From: Fibrobacter sp.
GTDB lineage: Bacteria > Fibrobacterota > Fibrobacteria > Fibrobacterales > Fibrobacteraceae
Length of the DNA: 64,000 nucleotides
Direction: 5' to 3'
NCBI GenBank assembly: GCA_017475045.1
Contig: JAFVGH010000074.1
Coordinates: forward strand, 1 to 64,000
Numbering within the stretch: the stretch's first letter is position 1; each line of letters opens with the position of its first letter. Position numbers and translations under genes: made by a program. The notes under the pieces were generated by a model that saw only the letters and a program-made list of their open reading frames with translations, made no database searches and was not told where the DNA came from. Positions 34,868 to 44,277 of the stretch are shown one piece after another.

Positions 34868-37474
34868 TTATGAAAGTATCGTTTCCAGGGTCTCGAAAAG
34901 GGCTTCTGGTTGGATCGGTTTTGAAAGGTGGGCGTTCATGCCCGCCTGCAAACTTCGCTGCACGTCTTCGTCGAAGGCATTTGCCGTAAGTGCTATTATA
35001 GGAATTTTCTGGGCGTCTTCGCGGTCCAGTTTGCGGATGGCGGCGGTTGCCTCCAGGCCGTCCATTTCGGGCATGCGGATGTCCATGAGAATGGCGTCGT
35101 AATAGCCTGCGGGGCGTTCGCTGAATTTTTCCAGGGCGATTTTCCCGTTGGTGGCTATGTCGGTTTGTATTTCCCGCATGGCCAGCACGTTTTCCATGAT
35201 TTGCGCATTCACGTCGACGTCTTCGGCAAGCAATATGCGCTTGCCCCGCAGCTCGGCCTTCTTGGGGCTGCCCAGGAGGGCGTTCTGTTTTTTCTTGAGG
35301 ACTTTCTTGAATTCATCCAGCAACGCCCCCGTGAAGATCGGCTTTGCAACAAAGCTGTCGACGCCTGCCCGAATGGCTTCGTCCAGGACATCGTCCCAGT
35401 TGTAGGCGGTAAGGATGATGATTGCCGACTCGTCGCCGGTGGTGGCGCGGATTTGCCTTGTCGTTTCCACTCCGTCCATTTCGGGCATTTTCCAGTCTAT
35501 GATAATCAGGTTGAAGGGCTCCCTTCGTCCGTGGCGCAGTTTGACCATTTCAACGGCTTCCTTGCCAGACTTTGCCGTCTCGGTAGTGATGCCCGCCAGT
35601 TCAAGCACAAGCCGGGCATGCTCCAGGGCCACGGGGTCGTCATCGACTACAAGTACATGCAGTTCATTTAGCCGAACATTGATATCCCCATCGGATGAAT
35701 GGCTCCTGTGGGAATCTTGCAGGGTAACCGTGATGGTAAAGGTGGTGCCCCTGCCCTTTTCGCTTTCCACCTCGATGTTTCCGTTCATCAGTTCCACGAT
35801 GCTCTTGGAAATGGCAAGGCCAAGGCCCGAACCGCCGTAATTGCTGGAATTTCCTGTGTTTTCCTGGGCGAAGGAGTCGAAAATCTTTGGCAAGAATTCC
35901 TTGCTCATGCCGATGCCCGTGTCCTTGATGGTAAACCGGAGGGTGGATTTGCTGTTGAACGAGGCTGTCTTCTGGACGCTGAAATCGATGCTTCCGCCCT
36001 TGTTGGTGAACTTGACGGCGTTTCCGAGGATGTTGATGAGCACCTGTCGGAGCTTCATGTCGTCGCCTACGAAGTATTCGTCGATGTTTCCGATAAAGTG
36101 GCAGTTGTACTGGATTCCCTTTTCTTGACACTGCACGCTGAACATGGTGTTCACCTGCTCCATAAGCTTGGAGAAGGGGAATTCCTCGTTCTTCAGGGTG
36201 AATTTTCCCGCCTCGATGCGGGACATGTCCAGTATTTCGTTGATGAGTTTTAACAGGTGTTCTGCCGAACCCCCAATTTTCGTGAGGTAGTCCCGCACTT
36301 TGTCCGAAATGTCCGGCTCGTGAAGGGCCAGGTTGTCGAGGCCGATGATGGCGTTCATGGGAGTGCGGATTTCGTGGCTCATGTTGGAAAGGAATATGGT
36401 CTTCGCCTTGTTGGATTCTTCTGCCACCTTCAGTGCTTCGGATAGGGATTCCTGCTTGATGCGGTCCTTGGCTTCCTGGATTTCGTGTTCCAACCGGATT
36501 CTTGTGTTTCGCCGGATTTGGACGATGACAAAGGCGAACATGCCGACCAGCACAAGTGCGGTAAGCCCAGAAAGGCACTGACCACGGAAGATGATTCCCG
36601 AAGATATGGACTCGATTTGTTCGCTGATGATACTTTCACGGATAAGGTAGGTGAGCATCCAGTCCGTGTTGTGCACGGGTACATAGTACAGCGTTTCCCG
36701 GATATTGTTGTAGGTGAATGACACTACGCCCTCCTTATGCTGGGCGAAATCTTCTTTCACTTTTTCAAAGGAGTATCCGGTATCGTAATTTGCCCGCTGG
36801 ACGGCGTTCAGCAGGTTGTCTTCGCTGGCAAGGCCTCCCAGCACCATGTTGGTGAGGGAATTGCCGTCCTGGGTATAGATGTTGCAGAATGTGGCGTTGT
36901 TCTTTTCGCCCTGCAAGGAAAGCCCGTCAATCAGGCTGGGAACGCTTATTTCCATAAAGCACACCACGAGAATCCGGTTTTCGAGAGGGAGCCTGTCCAC
37001 GGGGATGGCTATAATGACGGTCTTGTTCTCCGCATCCACGTTCTTGATTGATATTTCGGGCTTGGTCAGGTGGTTGTAGTCAATATTGTAAAGTTCGATG
37101 TCGGTCCGGGTTCCGCGGGAGGTGTAGATTAGTCCCGTGGTATCGACGAAGGCAAACTTTTCGAGGCCATAGAGCTGTTTCATGCGGGCCTGGTACTTCT
37201 GGAGCCTTTCGATGCTATTGAGGTCTTCTTTCTCGATTAGGCCTACGGCGATGTCCATGTCGCTTATGTAGTTGGCAAGCCTTGCGGCCACTACCTGCTC
37301 GCGGCGTTCGGCCAGTTCGTTCAGGTAAAGGAGGCTCACGCTCCTGACAGCCTTTTCGGTGTCTGCTCCGGCGCTTTTGCCGTTCCAGAAAGAGCCTACA
37401 ATCAGAATGGCCGCTACAACGATTGCCGCCGTGATGGCGGCCCGCATAATGCTGGCCTGTTTTTTCGATTCCAT
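34868..37474 (-). CDS. Transmembrane hybrid histidine kinase with periplasmic sensor and two receivers
   Basis: An 868-residue kinase heading the operon. TM1 spans about residues 12-30 (ITAAIVVAAILIVGSF) and TM2 about 302-322. The 270-residue periplasmic part between them resembles a Cache-type ligand sensor (KFAFVDTTGLIYTSRG and YYVPVHNTDWMLTYLI). A short coiled coil leads to HisKA with H367 (SNMSHEIRTPMNAIIG), then HATPase (LINILGNAVKF, GSGLGLAISKS). Two receivers follow: LVVDDDPVALEH with DWKMPEMDG, and LLAEDVDVNAQI with D798 in ILMDIRMPEMDG. A TATAAT at 37507-37512 on the minus strand is a candidate -10 box. The ligand is unknown. Confidence 0.94.
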   Translation of the reverse strand: MESKKQASIMRAAITAAIVVAAILIVGSFWNGKSAGADTEKAVRSVSLLYLNELAERREQVVAARLANYISDMDIAVGLIEKEDLNSIERLQKYQARMKQLYGLEKFAFVDTTGLIYTSRGTRTDIELYNIDYNHLTKPEISIKNVDAENKTVIIAIPVDRLPLENRILVVCFMEISVPSLIDGLSLQGEKNNATFCNIYTQDGNSLTNMVLGGLASEDNLLNAVQRANYDTGYSFEKVKEDFAQHKEGVVSFTYNNIRETLYYVPVHNTDWMLTYLIRESIISEQIESISSGIIFRGQCLSGLTALVLVGMFAFVIVQIRRNTRIRLEHEIQEAKDRIKQESLSEALKVAEESNKAKTIFLSNMSHEIRTPMNAIIGLDNLALHEPDISDKVRDYLTKIGGSAEHLLKLINEILDMSRIEAGKFTLKNEEFPFSKLMEQVNTMFSVQCQEKGIQYNCHFIGNIDEYFVGDDMKLRQVLINILGNAVKFTNKGGSIDFSVQKTASFNSKSTLRFTIKDTGIGMSKEFLPKIFDSFAQENTGNSSNYGGSGLGLAISKSIVELMNGNIEVESEKGRGTTFTITVTLQDSHRSHSSDGDINVRLNELHVLVVDDDPVALEHARLVLELAGITTETAKSGKEAVEMVKLRHGRREPFNLIIIDWKMPEMDGVETTRQIRATTGDESAIIILTAYNWDDVLDEAIRAGVDSFVAKPIFTGALLDEFKKVLKKKQNALLGSPKKAELRGKRILLAEDVDVNAQIMENVLAMREIQTDIATNGKIALEKFSERPAGYYDAILMDIRMPEMDGLEATAAIRKLDREDAQKIPIIALTANAFDEDVQRSLQAGMNAHLSKPIQPEALFETLETILS

Positions 37475-37506
37475 ATGGATACCCCCGATAGAGATTCCCT
37501 ATGGAA

Positions 37507-37512
37507 ATTATA
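37507..37512 (-). promoter_or_regulatory. Candidate -10 box of the phosphorelay operon
   Basis: TATAAT on the minus strand lies 32 bases before the first kinase ATG, leaving room for a short leader with a G-rich site (GGGGG) about seven bases before the ATG. Confidence 0.45.
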
Positions 37513-37522
37513 ACAAAAGGAA

Positions 37523-37544
37523 ATGCCCGCTCGGTGGCGGGCAT
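37523..37544. repeat. Palindromic repeat, copy 1 (terminator-like)
   Basis: A perfect 22-bp stem-loop, arms ATGCCCGC and GCGGGCAT around TCGGTG, between ilvD and the kinase operon. It is identical over all 22 bases to 47989-48010. It lies downstream of ilvD and may act as its terminator or as a REP-type element. Confidence 0.7.
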
Positions 37545-37567
37545 GATAAAAGGGTGACGGGCGTGGT

Positions 37568-39427
37568 TTATTTCACTCCAATCAGAGACAGGTCGCGCAC
37601 AGCACCCTTGTCGGCAGACGATGCCATGGCGGCGTATGCCTGCAAGGCCTTGCTGACAACGCGGTCGCGGTGTTCCGGCTGCCATGCTTTGTTACCGCGG
37701 GCTTCCATTTCCTTGCGGCGTTCGGCCAGTTCGTCGTCGGTGAGCTGCACGTTGATGCTGCGGTTAGGGATGTCGATTTCGATGACGTCGCCCGTGTGCA
37801 CGAGGCCGATGTTACCCTTGTTGGCTGCTTCCGGAGAAGCGTGACCGATGGAGAGACCGCTGGTACCGCCGGAGAAGCGTCCGTCGGTGAGGAGGGCACA
37901 GGACTTGCCGAGGTGACGGCTCTTGAGGTAGCTGGTCGGGTAGAGCATTTCCTGCATGCCGGGGCCACCCTTCGGGCCTTCGTAGCGGATGACGACCACG
38001 TCGCCAGCCTTCACCACGTTCGGGTCGAGAATGCCCTTCACGGCATCTTCCTGGCTTTCAAAGACCACGGCGGGGCCGGTGAATTTGAAGATGGATTCAT
38101 CGACGCCAGCGGTCTTCACGATGCAGCCATCCACGGCGAGGTTACCGTACAGAACTGCGAGGCCGCCGTCCTTGGTGTAGGCGTGTTCGCCGTCGCGGAT
38201 AGCACCCGTGGCGCGGTCGAGATCGTGATCCGGGTACATGAAATTCTGGGAGAAGGCGACCAGGTTGAACTTGCGGCCAGGGCCTGCAAGGTAGCGCTGC
38301 TTGGCTTCTTCAGTCGGGTTACGCTTAAGATCGTTCACTTCCAGGGCTTCGCCCATGGTGGCGGCGTGAACGGTCTTGGCATTCTTGTGGATAAGGCCCA
38401 TGCGGTCCAGTTCACCGAGAATACCCATGATACCACCGGCGCGGTTCACATTTTCCACATGGATGTTGTGAACGGTCGGGGCCACCTTGCAGATACACGG
38501 GGTGTTGCGGGAAAGTCGGTCGATGTCCTTCATGGTGAAGTCGACGCCCGCTTCCTGTGCCACGGCAAGCAAGTGGAGCACGGTGTTAGAAGAACCGCCC
38601 ATGGCGATGTCGAGGCGCATGGCGTTTTCGAAGGCGTCCTTCGTGGCGATGCTGCGGGGGAGGATGCTTTCGTCGTTCAAGTCGTAATACTGGTGGCAGA
38701 GCTCCACGATGCGCTTACCGGCGGCTTCGAACAGCTTCTTGCGTTCGGCGTGGGTAGCGACGATGGTGCCGTTGCCCGGGAGGCTAAGGCCGAGGGCTTC
38801 GGTAAGGGAGTTCATGGAGTTCGCGGTGAACATGCCGGAGCAGGAACCGCATGTGGGGCAGGAGTTGGCCTCGATGGCGGCCACTTCTTCGTCGCTGATG
38901 GTGTTGTCAGCGGAATCGATCATGGCATCGATCAAGTCGAGAGCGCGGTCCTTGCCGTCTTTCGTGGTCACGTGGCCGGCTTCCATCGGGCCGCCGCTGA
39001 CGAAGATTGCCGGGATGTTGAGGCGCATGGCAGCCATGAGCATGCCCGGAGTCACCTTGTCGCAGTTAGAGATGCACACGAGGGCGTCTGCGCGGTGGGC
39101 GTTAGCCATGTATTCGGTGGAGTCCGCAATCAGGTCGCGGCTGGGGAGGCTGTAGAGCATGCCGTCGTGGCCCATGGCGATACCGTCGTCCACGGCGATG
39201 GTGTTCATTTCCTTAGCGACACCGCCGGCGGCTTCGATGGCGCGGGCCACAACCTGGCCCAAGTCTTTGAGGTGGACATGTCCCGGAACAAACTGGGTGT
39301 AGCTGTTCACCACGCAGATGACGGGCTTACCAAAGTCTTCCACCTTGGTTCCAGTTGCGTGCCACAGGGCGCGTGCACCGGCCATTTCGCGGCCTTCCAT
39401 AGTCTTGAGCGAACGAAGTTTCGGCAT
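37568..39427 (-). CDS. ilvD: Dihydroxy-acid dehydratase
   Basis: A 619-residue enzyme of branched-chain amino acid and pantothenate biosynthesis. It dehydrates 2,3-dihydroxy-isovalerate and the related methylvalerate to 2-oxo acids using an iron-sulfur cluster. Cluster and active-site motifs are [18 protein letters not shown] near residue 123, [19 protein letters not shown] near 196, and the C-terminal [20 protein letters not shown] signature. It is cytoplasmic and of standard length. The start is backed by AAGAGGA upstream. No other ilv genes lie in the window, so it appears to be a single-gene unit. The palindrome at 37523-37544 follows it. Confidence 0.98.
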   Translation of the reverse strand: MPKLRSLKTMEGREMAGARALWHATGTKVEDFGKPVICVVNSYTQFVPGHVHLKDLGQVVARAIEAAGGVAKEMNTIAVDDGIAMGHDGMLYSLPSRDLIADSTEYMANAHRADALVCISNCDKVTPGMLMAAMRLNIPAIFVSGGPMEAGHVTTKDGKDRALDLIDAMIDSADNTISDEEVAAIEANSCPTCGSCSGMFTANSMNSLTEALGLSLPGNGTIVATHAERKKLFEAAGKRIVELCHQYYDLNDESILPRSIATKDAFENAMRLDIAMGGSSNTVLHLLAVAQEAGVDFTMKDIDRLSRNTPCICKVAPTVHNIHVENVNRAGGIMGILGELDRMGLIHKNAKTVHAATMGEALEVNDLKRNPTEEAKQRYLAGPGRKFNLVAFSQNFMYPDHDLDRATGAIRDGEHAYTKDGGLAVLYGNLAVDGCIVKTAGVDESIFKFTGPAVVFESQEDAVKGILDPNVVKAGDVVVIRYEGPKGGPGMQEMLYPTSYLKSRHLGKSCALLTDGRFSGGTSGLSIGHASPEAANKGNIGLVHTGDVIEIDIPNRSINVQLTDDELAERRKEMEARGNKAWQPEHRDRVVSKALQAYAAMASSADKGAVRDLSLIGVK

Positions 39428-39514
39428 AATTTATCCTCTTGTTAATACGATGCAATAATGTAGAAAAAAAGACACCCGCAGGGCGGGCGTCTTATGGAGG
39501 TTAATGTTAAAAGA

Positions 39515-40870
39515 TTAGTACTTGCTAGAGAGTACGCTGGGGCACTCGATTTCCTTATAATTGTGTTCTGGGTTTCCTGCGGCCTGCATATAGTTGGCCA
39601 AGAACAAGCAACCTTGTTTCGCCTCGCTGTCGTTTGCAAAAGTGGAGTTGCACTTTTGAACCAAGCATTCCTTACGTTTGGTCAGTAAATCGCCTTCCCA
39701 ACCGACAGAGTTTTCACAATCAGTTAGCAAGCCTCCAGATCTTGCTCCCAAGTTGCCCCAGCCATAACCTGCTGTTCCGTCAAAGTTGCCCAGTCCTCCG
39801 CCTGGGATCATAATGTCAAACTGTCCTGCTTGGACATCCCAGCCAACATTGGATACCATGATAATGAGTTTCTTGTCTTTTAAAGCCTGATGGTTTGCCT
39901 TGGTTTCCCAGTGTCCTTTGCCAGTAAAGGTAAGTTCAAAACATCTACCACAGGCGGCACCATCTGCAGCAGGAGCGGCAGCGAATGCAAAACCCATATT
40001 GTCACAACCGTTAATCGTGAACGGAATCTGGCTAATGCATGTTGACGCATTGCCTCCGTCACAAGTACTTACAGTATTTGATCCAGAAATGGGACTTTTC
40101 CCATTTTTATCGCATTGCTTGGTCAGAGTGCCTATGCCACCATTCTTAGAAGCATTTTCAGGCCAAGAACAGCTGGGCTTGCAACCATCCCAGTAACGGG
40201 TTGCCCAACCGCTGCCAGTATGGCCGCCACTCTTGTAAACGATATTCGGGCAGCTTCCGCTTTGCTGACTTGCTGAACTCTGGGTCTGCTGTTTCTTACT
40301 GCTGGAGCTGGAGTTGGAGTTGGAGCTGGGAGGCGTTGCGTTCTTTACGCCAGAGCATGTGTTGTTGTCTTCACTCCAGTAACACTTTAGATTGCATTGT
40401 TCATCATAGGCGTAGCTTTCGTTCTTGGGGCCCCTAAGACTTTCATTGGGGTTAACATATTTGCCAGAGGGGGCATCGAAACATTTGCCGTCGGTATTTT
40501 GATTCGTTGCAGAAGATGTCTGGTTGTTCGATTTTTTGCTGGAAGAACTATTTGCTTCATTGGAAGCCGATGAATACTTCAACTCACCGTCATCAAGGTC
40601 CCCTTTATCGACGTTGTCGTAGACATCGCCATCATCGGTCGTAACCTTCTTTTTCTTGGGGTCGTATTCACCAATTATGTTTCCGTCTTCGTCTTTCACC
40701 TCGTTGTCCTCGGTGATGTAGACGGTGCCCTTTTCGGTTTTCAGAACCTTGACCTCTTCGGAAACAGTGTTCTGATCAGTTGAAAGAGGGAGGGATGATT
40801 CGTCTGAGCAGTTCCAAGCAAGGAACATTGCTCCTGCGATCAGCAAAAACTTGAAATAAGGAAACTTCAT
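39515..40870 (-). CDS. GH45-type endoglucanase lipoprotein
   Basis: A 451-residue predicted lipoprotein cellulase. The ATG at 40870 is chosen because GAGAGG lies six bases upstream and the lipobox then gives C21 (MFLAWNCSDESS). Residues about 30-205 are acidic and serine-rich linkers, with a small Cys-containing segment near 130-175. The catalytic domain, about 210-440, shows the GH45 signature ATRYWDGCKPSCSW, with D228 as likely nucleophile/base, CGRCFELTF, and GQFDIMIPGGGLGNFDG, with D352 as likely acid. GH45 enzymes invert beta-1,4-glucan bonds and are known from Fibrobacter. Outer-membrane anchoring would keep the enzyme on the cell surface. The family call is strong; cellulose specificity is inferred. 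Confidence 0.88.
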   Translation of the reverse strand: MKFPYFKFLLIAGAMFLAWNCSDESSLPLSTDQNTVSEEVKVLKTEKGTVYITEDNEVKDEDGNIIGEYDPKKKKVTTDDGDVYDNVDKGDLDDGELKYSSASNEANSSSSKKSNNQTSSATNQNTDGKCFDAPSGKYVNPNESLRGPKNESYAYDEQCNLKCYWSEDNNTCSGVKNATPPSSNSNSSSSSKKQQTQSSASQQSGSCPNIVYKSGGHTGSGWATRYWDGCKPSCSWPENASKNGGIGTLTKQCDKNGKSPISGSNTVSTCDGGNASTCISQIPFTINGCDNMGFAFAAAPAADGAACGRCFELTFTGKGHWETKANHQALKDKKLIIMVSNVGWDVQAGQFDIMIPGGGLGNFDGTAGYGWGNLGARSGGLLTDCENSVGWEGDLLTKRKECLVQKCNSTFANDSEAKQGCLFLANYMQAAGNPEHNYKEIECPSVLSSKY

Positions 40871-41030
40871 GATACCTCTCTTTATTCCCATCAACCCAGC
40901 TAAAAAATATAATAATGTGGCCCAATTGTCTTGTAAAAAGAAATTTGGGTGATAATGGTCAATAAAACATGCGCTTTTTGAGGCGATTTTTGCTGTTTTT
41001 TTCTGTTTTTGACGAAAAGTAAGCGTTTTT

Positions 41031-42035
41031 TTACGCGGAAATGCCGCTGGCGAGGTGCTCTAGGAACAGATGCTGGGCCTTTGTGTCATACATGACAACA
41101 TCGTAGAGTTCGCCCAGCTTGCCTGTGCGGGATTCTACCATGAGGCCTGCCATGGACCCTTTTTCGGTGGGTAAAAAAGCACCCTTGCCGTTTGGGGTTT
41201 CCTTGAATTCCAGGTAACCTTCTGAGACATACCAATCGCGGATAACTTTGTAGTAAATCCGTTCTACGTCGGGGCCAATCAGGGTGTTCAACCTGCGGGC
41301 GATTTCGCTGACCGGTACGGGGGTCTCGTCAGTGGGGTAGTTGTTCAGTTCTTCTGCCGAGACGTGAAATTTCTGTCTGGATTTACGGTTTTCGTGGCTG
41401 TCTTCGGTGTTGTCGTTAGCAGGTCCGCGAGAGGCAAAACGTTCGTTGGCGATGTCGATGCATTTCTGGATGTTGTCCAGAATGTATTGTTGGGCCTTTT
41501 CCCAGCACTGGGTGTAAATGTTGTGGTGTCCACGGAGGTCGGATTCGCCCTTTTCGAAACCGTAGGTCTCGCCAAGTTCCGTAGGCAGGTTTGCCTCGGT
41601 CCCGTTTTCGGTCGTTTGCCTGGAGAGAATTCCCTGCTGGACTAGGAAGTTTGCCACGTCGGCGTAGAGCAGGTGGTTCATGTTTGCACCTGCGGGAATA
41701 AGTTCGTTGATGTTGCGGACTACCCGGGAAATGGATACGGGGTAGTCAAAAAAGCGGTAATTGCCGATGGATTCGGGAGCGATAGAAAGGGGCTGCTTTT
41801 GAGGCTTAGGAGCCTTCTGGGTGTTTTTGCGGGGCGCAGCATTTGCGGGGGCGAGGTGGTCGTGGTTCAGTTGCTGCTGTAACAGGGAGGCCACGTAGGC
41901 AAGGCACTTGCTGATTCTTTCTTGTTTGCAGCTGTCCCCTTCGGGGAGGATTTCGTCGGTGAGGGGGTTGATTCCGCAGGACAGCTTGCGCAGGTACATT
42001 TCAGCGCGTTCAATAATTGCATTTTCAGTAGCCAT
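41031..42035 (-). CDS. Unknown protein with an internally duplicated winged-helix-like domain
   Basis: A 334-residue cytoplasmic protein. The N-terminus (residues 5-60, SCGINPLTDEILPEGDSC) resembles a short helical region found in assorted hypothetical proteins. Two related segments follow, about residues 95-165 and 235-300. Each reads YPVSISRVVRNIN or TPVPVSEIARRLN, then a helical stretch ending in VQQGIL or VSEGYL, then LPTELG or LPTEKG. The pattern looks like two DNA-binding-type winged helices, but this is inference from spacing. A G-rich ribosome binding site (TAGGAG) supports the start. An unusual 18-bp inverted repeat lies 22 bases upstream. Confidence 0.7.
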   Translation of the reverse strand: MATENAIIERAEMYLRKLSCGINPLTDEILPEGDSCKQERISKCLAYVASLLQQQLNHDHLAPANAAPRKNTQKAPKPQKQPLSIAPESIGNYRFFDYPVSISRVVRNINELIPAGANMNHLLYADVANFLVQQGILSRQTTENGTEANLPTELGETYGFEKGESDLRGHHNIYTQCWEKAQQYILDNIQKCIDIANERFASRGPANDNTEDSHENRKSRQKFHVSAEELNNYPTDETPVPVSEIARRLNTLIGPDVERIYYKVIRDWYVSEGYLEFKETPNGKGAFLPTEKGSMAGLMVESRTGKLGELYDVVMYDTKAQHLFLEHLASGISA

Positions 42036-42056
42036 ATTTTACTCCTAGTATTTGAC

Positions 42057-42116
42057 GGTCACCTCAAAAAATTGACTTGCTCTTTTTTTTTATCAAAGCA
42101 ATTTTTAGAGGTGACC
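42057..42116. repeat. 18-bp near-perfect inverted repeat upstream of 41031-42035
   Basis: The arms at 42057-42074 (GGTCACCTCAAAAAATTG) and 42099-42116 match in 17 of 18 positions around a 24-base T-rich loop. CTAGTA occurs just outside on both sides (42045-42050 and 42116-42121). It could be a large hairpin terminator for the upstream operon, a regulatory hairpin in the leader of the downstream gene, or a tiny non-autonomous mobile element. Confidence 0.6.
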
Positions 42117-42173
42117 TAGTACATTATTTTTTTTAGGCATGCCAAATATAAAAAAGGAATGGCGATTGTGGGA

Positions 42174-43346
42174 TTACTGGCAGAGCCCGAGAGTCCGTAG
42201 GCAGTCGCCCATGTCCATCTTTTTGATGGCTGCGGCAGCGGCTTCTTCTTCGGTGCGGCCTGTGCCGGAGCCTGTCCATTGGCAGCTCTTATTGCCATGT
42301 TCCAGCGTGAGCGATACGCTATAGCTGGTCAGGTTCTTGAGCGTACGTGTGGGTTTTGACTGGATTTGCATGGTGGTGAGTGGAACCTGCGGGGAGTGTA
42401 TCACTTGCCCGAAGGCGTCTGAAACTTTGTCTTGTATAGCCGAACAGACCGTAGGCGCAAAATTGCAAGCCGTGTTCACCTTGCATTCCGGAGAATTTAT
42501 TAGGTAGTGGAGTTTGGCTACTTGGATCCCTGCTGCCTTGCGTAAATCCAGGGGCAGTTCCGGGATGATGGTCAGTTCGTGGGGTTGCTTTTGCAAGTCT
42601 TTTAGCGGAATGTTGAAGTTGGCGGTTCCGTTTGAATCGGTAACTGCGTTTGCAACGGGCTTACCGCTGTGTTCGGCGAAAAGAGGGAAGTTGGCAACGG
42701 CGTATTCCCCCTTTGTAACTTTTATGGTAAAGAGGCTCTCGTCGACTACCTGGATTTTTAGCCCCCGCATTTCGCTAACAAGGGCTTCGCGAATGGTGGC
42801 ACTGTTGGTCTTTAACCGCAGGGAATTATCCAGCGGTACGTAGACAGACATCTCGTTGAGGGTGGCTTGGTACTTTGTAGTCCTGGGCGGAACCTCGTCA
42901 AGGAGTTTGTTTGCCTGTGCATAGAGCCGCGCGTCAATGGCTTTTTGTGCACGGGTTTCAATATCGGACACTTCTCTTTGGAGGGTCTCCAGGTTGAACC
43001 GGTAGCTGGATGTCAGTTCGTCCAGGTCCAGGGAGGCGGTTGCACCGAAATTTTTGCCGCTCTTGGGTAACTTTTGGAGCCGAACCCCCTTGAGGAAAAT
43101 GTCGGAACGGATGGAATTGTTGACCTGGATTGACTTGCTTGTGGTGGTTTTTTCGCCTATCTCTAGTTCGCTACGGGAGACTGTGGTGGAGGCGTTGACC
43201 TGGGCTGAAATCTGCCTTGCTACACCAGCGATAGCTTCTTCGTCGGCTGCAGTCTGTGAAATTTCTGAATGGGCGGTCCAGGTGATGACACGGGCCGAAG
43301 CCAATGGCACGATGATCAACAGGATGCTAGCAAATCGCAGGAACAT
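42174..43346 (-). CDS. Periplasmic LPP20-like envelope protein
   Basis: A 390-residue exported protein with signal peptide MFLRFASILLIIVPLASA. Residues about 20-125 resemble the LPP20/FlgT-N fold (AHSEISQTAADEEAIAGVAR, then FLKGVRL and ATASLDLDELTSSY), in which a phrase like AxxxA..D..A..ELA recurs. Residues about 225-265 look like a beta sandwich carboxypeptidase-regulatory-type module (SGKPVANAVTDSNGTANFNI). The C-terminal 60 residues contain a repeated-Ala helix (GRTEEEAAAAAIKKMD). It is the third gene of an operon after two lipoproteins, 13 bases after the second. An assembly role in the outer envelope is possible; nothing specific can be claimed. Confidence 0.72.
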   Translation of the reverse strand: MFLRFASILLIIVPLASARVITWTAHSEISQTAADEEAIAGVARQISAQVNASTTVSRSELEIGEKTTTSKSIQVNNSIRSDIFLKGVRLQKLPKSGKNFGATASLDLDELTSSYRFNLETLQREVSDIETRAQKAIDARLYAQANKLLDEVPPRTTKYQATLNEMSVYVPLDNSLRLKTNSATIREALVSEMRGLKIQVVDESLFTIKVTKGEYAVANFPLFAEHSGKPVANAVTDSNGTANFNIPLKDLQKQPHELTIIPELPLDLRKAAGIQVAKLHYLINSPECKVNTACNFAPTVCSAIQDKVSDAFGQVIHSPQVPLTTMQIQSKPTRTLKNLTSYSVSLTLEHGNKSCQWTGSGTGRTEEEAAAAAIKKMDMGDCLRTLGLCQ

Positions 43347-43359
43347 AGCGAAACCGCCG

Positions 43360-44277
43360 TCAGTTCAGTTCCAGAATGACAAGCTTGTTTACGATGTTGT
43401 TTTTCTTGGCCTGGGCGAAGCTTGCCAGGGATTGCCGGATGGCGGAGTATACGGCAAAGGCGTCGGGATATTCTTGCGGGTTAGCGTATACCGAAAGGTC
43501 TATGGTCTTTTCGGTCATGGCGTTAACCCTGACAGAACTGAATCGGTTTCTGAGTGCCGATACGCCTTGGTCCTGCAGGTCTTCTAGGGCTGATCCGTTG
43601 AAACGTTCGCCGATGCGCATGACCACCTTGTACTGGATTCCTTTTTTCAGGTCTTCGGACCAGTAGGAATGAATGGTACGCTCCAGGGCGGGCATTGCTT
43701 TTTCTGCAGCGGAATGGACCAGGTAACGCAGGTTGTCCCTGTTCTTGGTGTGGTCTTGCACGGAGCTGGTCTTGGAGCCCAGTAGCCTTGCGGTGGAAGT
43801 CTCGTACGCAGAAACTTCTGCGGTTATCATGTCGTTTTTGATGGAACCCGAAAACTTGATGTAGATGTCGGCTCCCAGGGCAAGTCCGGCCATGTAGGAC
43901 ATGTCGTCTCCGTTTCCGGAAATGTCGCCTTGCATCTGGATTAGGCTTGAAAGATCCTCGGAACCTTCAAGGGAGCGAACCTCGTAGCCTTTTTCGGTAA
44001 GGTATTCGTTGATACCTTCCATGGCGGCCTTGGTAAACTGGCCCTTGTCAGGTGCTGCAGGGACCACCATAAGGACAGGTCGCGTGATACCTGTATACGA
44101 GACCTGTTGGGGAGTTGTATTTACCGGGGCTGCGGATGCTTTGGCGGTGTTGTCTAGTTCGCTATAGCCTGCGTGGGCGCGGGCCCGCTCAGCTTCGTAA
44201 GAGGGCTTAGGCGACGAAGCGCAGGCCGCAAGACACAGAAGTGTTGCGGCCAGGGTATAGCGCAGGGCTAGGATCAT
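43360..44277 (-). CDS. Lipoprotein of the LPP20 operon
   Basis: A 305-residue predicted lipoprotein (lipobox LLCLAACASS, C19). Just after it lies RARAHAGYSELDNTAKA, near-identical in pattern to the C-terminal end of the preceding gene product. Residues about 60-200 contain TRPVLMVVPAAPDKG and ALGADIYIKFSGSIKND, a layout of small periplasmic proteins with an alpha/beta fold resembling the DUF6175 family; I am unsure of that assignment. Its ATG overlaps the stop of the upstream LPP20 gene by four bases (ATGA), implying coupled translation. Envelope-associated; function unknown. Confidence 0.72.
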   Translation of the reverse strand: MILALRYTLAATLLCLAACASSPKPSYEAERARAHAGYSELDNTAKASAAPVNTTPQQVSYTGITRPVLMVVPAAPDKGQFTKAAMEGINEYLTEKGYEVRSLEGSEDLSSLIQMQGDISGNGDDMSYMAGLALGADIYIKFSGSIKNDMITAEVSAYETSTARLLGSKTSSVQDHTKNRDNLRYLVHSAAEKAMPALERTIHSYWSEDLKKGIQYKVVMRIGERFNGSALEDLQDQGVSALRNRFSSVRVNAMTEKTIDLSVYANPQEYPDAFAVYSAIRQSLASFAQAKKNNIVNKLVILELN

